NCBI GenBank assembly: GCA_050304175.1
Contig: JBNLDE010000051.1
Coordinates: forward strand, 1-5,817
DNA: 5,817 bases
Origin: JAIOIW01 sp050304175
Lineage (GTDB): Bacteria > Pseudomonadota > Alphaproteobacteria > Rhizobiales > Rhizobiaceae
Direction: 5' to 3'
Notes under the pieces: generated by a model
Seen by the model: the letters and a program-made list of their open reading frames with translations, nothing else
What the model was told of the DNA's origin: nothing
Databases searched by the model: none
Translations under genes and position numbers: made by a program
Shown here: positions 5,142 to 5,817 of the stretch, one piece after another
How the letters are laid out: the number at the start of each line of letters is the position of its first letter
Position numbering within the stretch: the first letter of the stretch is position 1

Positions 5142-5817
5142 TCAGTCCTTCAGCACGTCTTTGTTTTCGGCGACGAGGTCTTCCGCCTCGTGGCCGGCGA
5201 TAATCAGTTCGCGCTTGCCGGTGATGATCTGCACCATCCCTTCGAGCGAACGGAACGCGAGCAATGCAAGGCCGATCGGCAGCATCAGGTAGGCGACCCA
5301 GCGCTGCACCCGGTCCTGGGCGCCGAAGACCGACTGGATGAGCTCCGGCCAGCGCAGGTCGTCGAGCCCGGTGCCACGGTCGAACATGAACTTCCAGTAG
5401 CCGATCGCACCGGTCTGGCGCCAGTTCGGGTTGACGTCCGCGCCGAACCAGGCAAGCCAGCCGGCATGCAGCAGCATGATGGCATAGAGGAAGGCGCAGG
5501 CCGCGCCGAACACGGCGAAGACCTTGAACGCGGGCCTGGGCAGCATCCGGATGAAGGCGTCGACGCCCAGATGCGAGCCATGCTTCACGCCGTAGCTCAT
5601 GCCGAACAGGATCAGCCAGGCAAACAGGATACGGGTGAACTCGAGCGCGCCGCTCCAGCCTGTGTTGAAGCCGTAGCGCGCGATGACCTGGACGAAGGAG
5701 ACGAGCGTGATGATCGCCAGCAGAATGGCGATGACGTTTTCCTCGAGCCGCGACACCGCGTCGGGCCACCGCCGTTCGGCGGCGAACAGAACGACGACCA
5801 GCACGATGAGCGCGACG
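5142..5817 (-). CDS. dctQ: TRAP transporter small permease subunit DctQ (5' end cut by window)
   Basis: The small membrane subunit that pairs with DctM and docks the substrate-binding protein. Residues are numbered from a GTG at 5804. Visible marks are LEENVIAILLAIITL (20-34, first clear helix), the QVIARYGFN block (39-47), EFTRILFAWLILFG (55-68) with the HLGVDAF that follows (78-84), and a last helix near 171-185. A soluble stretch of about 45 residues (120-165), rich in Trp, Arg and Asp, separates the third and fourth helices and is longer than in the smallest DctQ proteins (about 160-180 residues). The frame stays open to the right edge and no ribosome binding site is seen in the 13 bases before GTG 5804, so the true start probably lies outside. 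The extra upstream residues are hydrophobic and could form an N-terminal helix. The stop TGA 5142-5144 is 4 bases before dctM. A dctP-type binding-protein gene would be expected nearby and is not in the window. Confidence 0.92.
   Translation of the reverse strand, partial: VALIVLVVVLFAAERRWPDAVSRLEENVIAILLAIITLVSFVQVIARYGFNTGWSGALEFTRILFAWLILFGMSYGVKHGSHLGVDAFIRMLPRPAFKVFAVFGAACAFLYAIMLLHAGWLAWFGADVNPNWRQTGAIGYWKFMFDRGTGLDDLRWPELIQSVFGAQDRVQRWVAYLMLPIGLALLAFRSLEGMVQIITGKRELIIAGHEAEDLVAENKDVLKD
5146..5150 (-). promoter_or_regulatory. Ribosome binding site of dctM inside the end of dctQ
   Basis: On the minus strand AAGGA lies within the last codons of dctQ, 8 bases before ATG 5137. It supports that start for dctM and coupled translation of the two subunits. 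Confidence 0.7.

Overview
The window looks like chromosomal DNA of a high-GC alphaproteobacterium, most likely of the Rhizobiales (Hyphomicrobiales). This is inferred from the strong G/C bias at third codon positions, the gene types (MarR-GNAT fusion, TRAP transporter, SDR) and a TTAA-N7-TTAAC motif matching the CtrA box. No tRNA, rRNA, CRISPR array, insertion sequence or phage gene is visible. Six protein genes fill nearly all of the window, and the first and last run off its edges.

Layout. (1) Bases 1-279, plus strand: the last 92 codons of a class I/II PLP-dependent aminotransferase. (2) Bases 276-1172, minus strand: a MarR-type DNA-binding domain fused to a GNAT acetyltransferase domain. 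Its stop codon interlocks with that of the aminotransferase in one CTAG. (3) Bases 1173-1333: a divergent intergenic region with a near-palindrome touching the MarR-GNAT start codon, probably its autoregulatory operator, and a second perfect inverted repeat. (4) Bases 1334-2608, plus strand: a 424-residue protein that looks like a divergent member of the CoA-dependent acyltransferase / condensation-domain fold, with a degenerate HHxxxDG motif (SHALAEG). (5) Bases 2562-3317, minus strand: a classical short-chain dehydrogenase/reductase whose end overlaps the acyltransferase-like gene by 47 bp. (6) Bases 3318-3517: an intergenic region with two hairpin/T-tract terminators reading on the minus strand and a CtrA-like box. 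(7) Bases 3518-5137 and 5142-5817, minus strand: the large (DctM) and small (DctQ) membrane subunits of a TRAP transporter, 4 bases apart in one operon. The substrate-binding protein gene (dctP-like) is not in the window and may lie beyond the right edge.

How the genes relate. The only clear functional unit is the dctQ-dctM pair, which would import an organic acid or similar solute using an ion gradient once partnered with a periplasmic binding protein. The MarR-GNAT protein probably represses its own promoter and may affect the divergent acyltransferase-like gene. The SDR sits in its own unit, insulated from the TRAP operon by the terminators. The points most worth a second look are the roughly 110-residue extra segment inside DctM, the acyltransferase-like protein with its altered active-site motif, the MarR-GNAT operator candidate, and the CtrA-like box between dctM and the SDR. 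I did not find convincing evidence for a wholly new multi-gene system.
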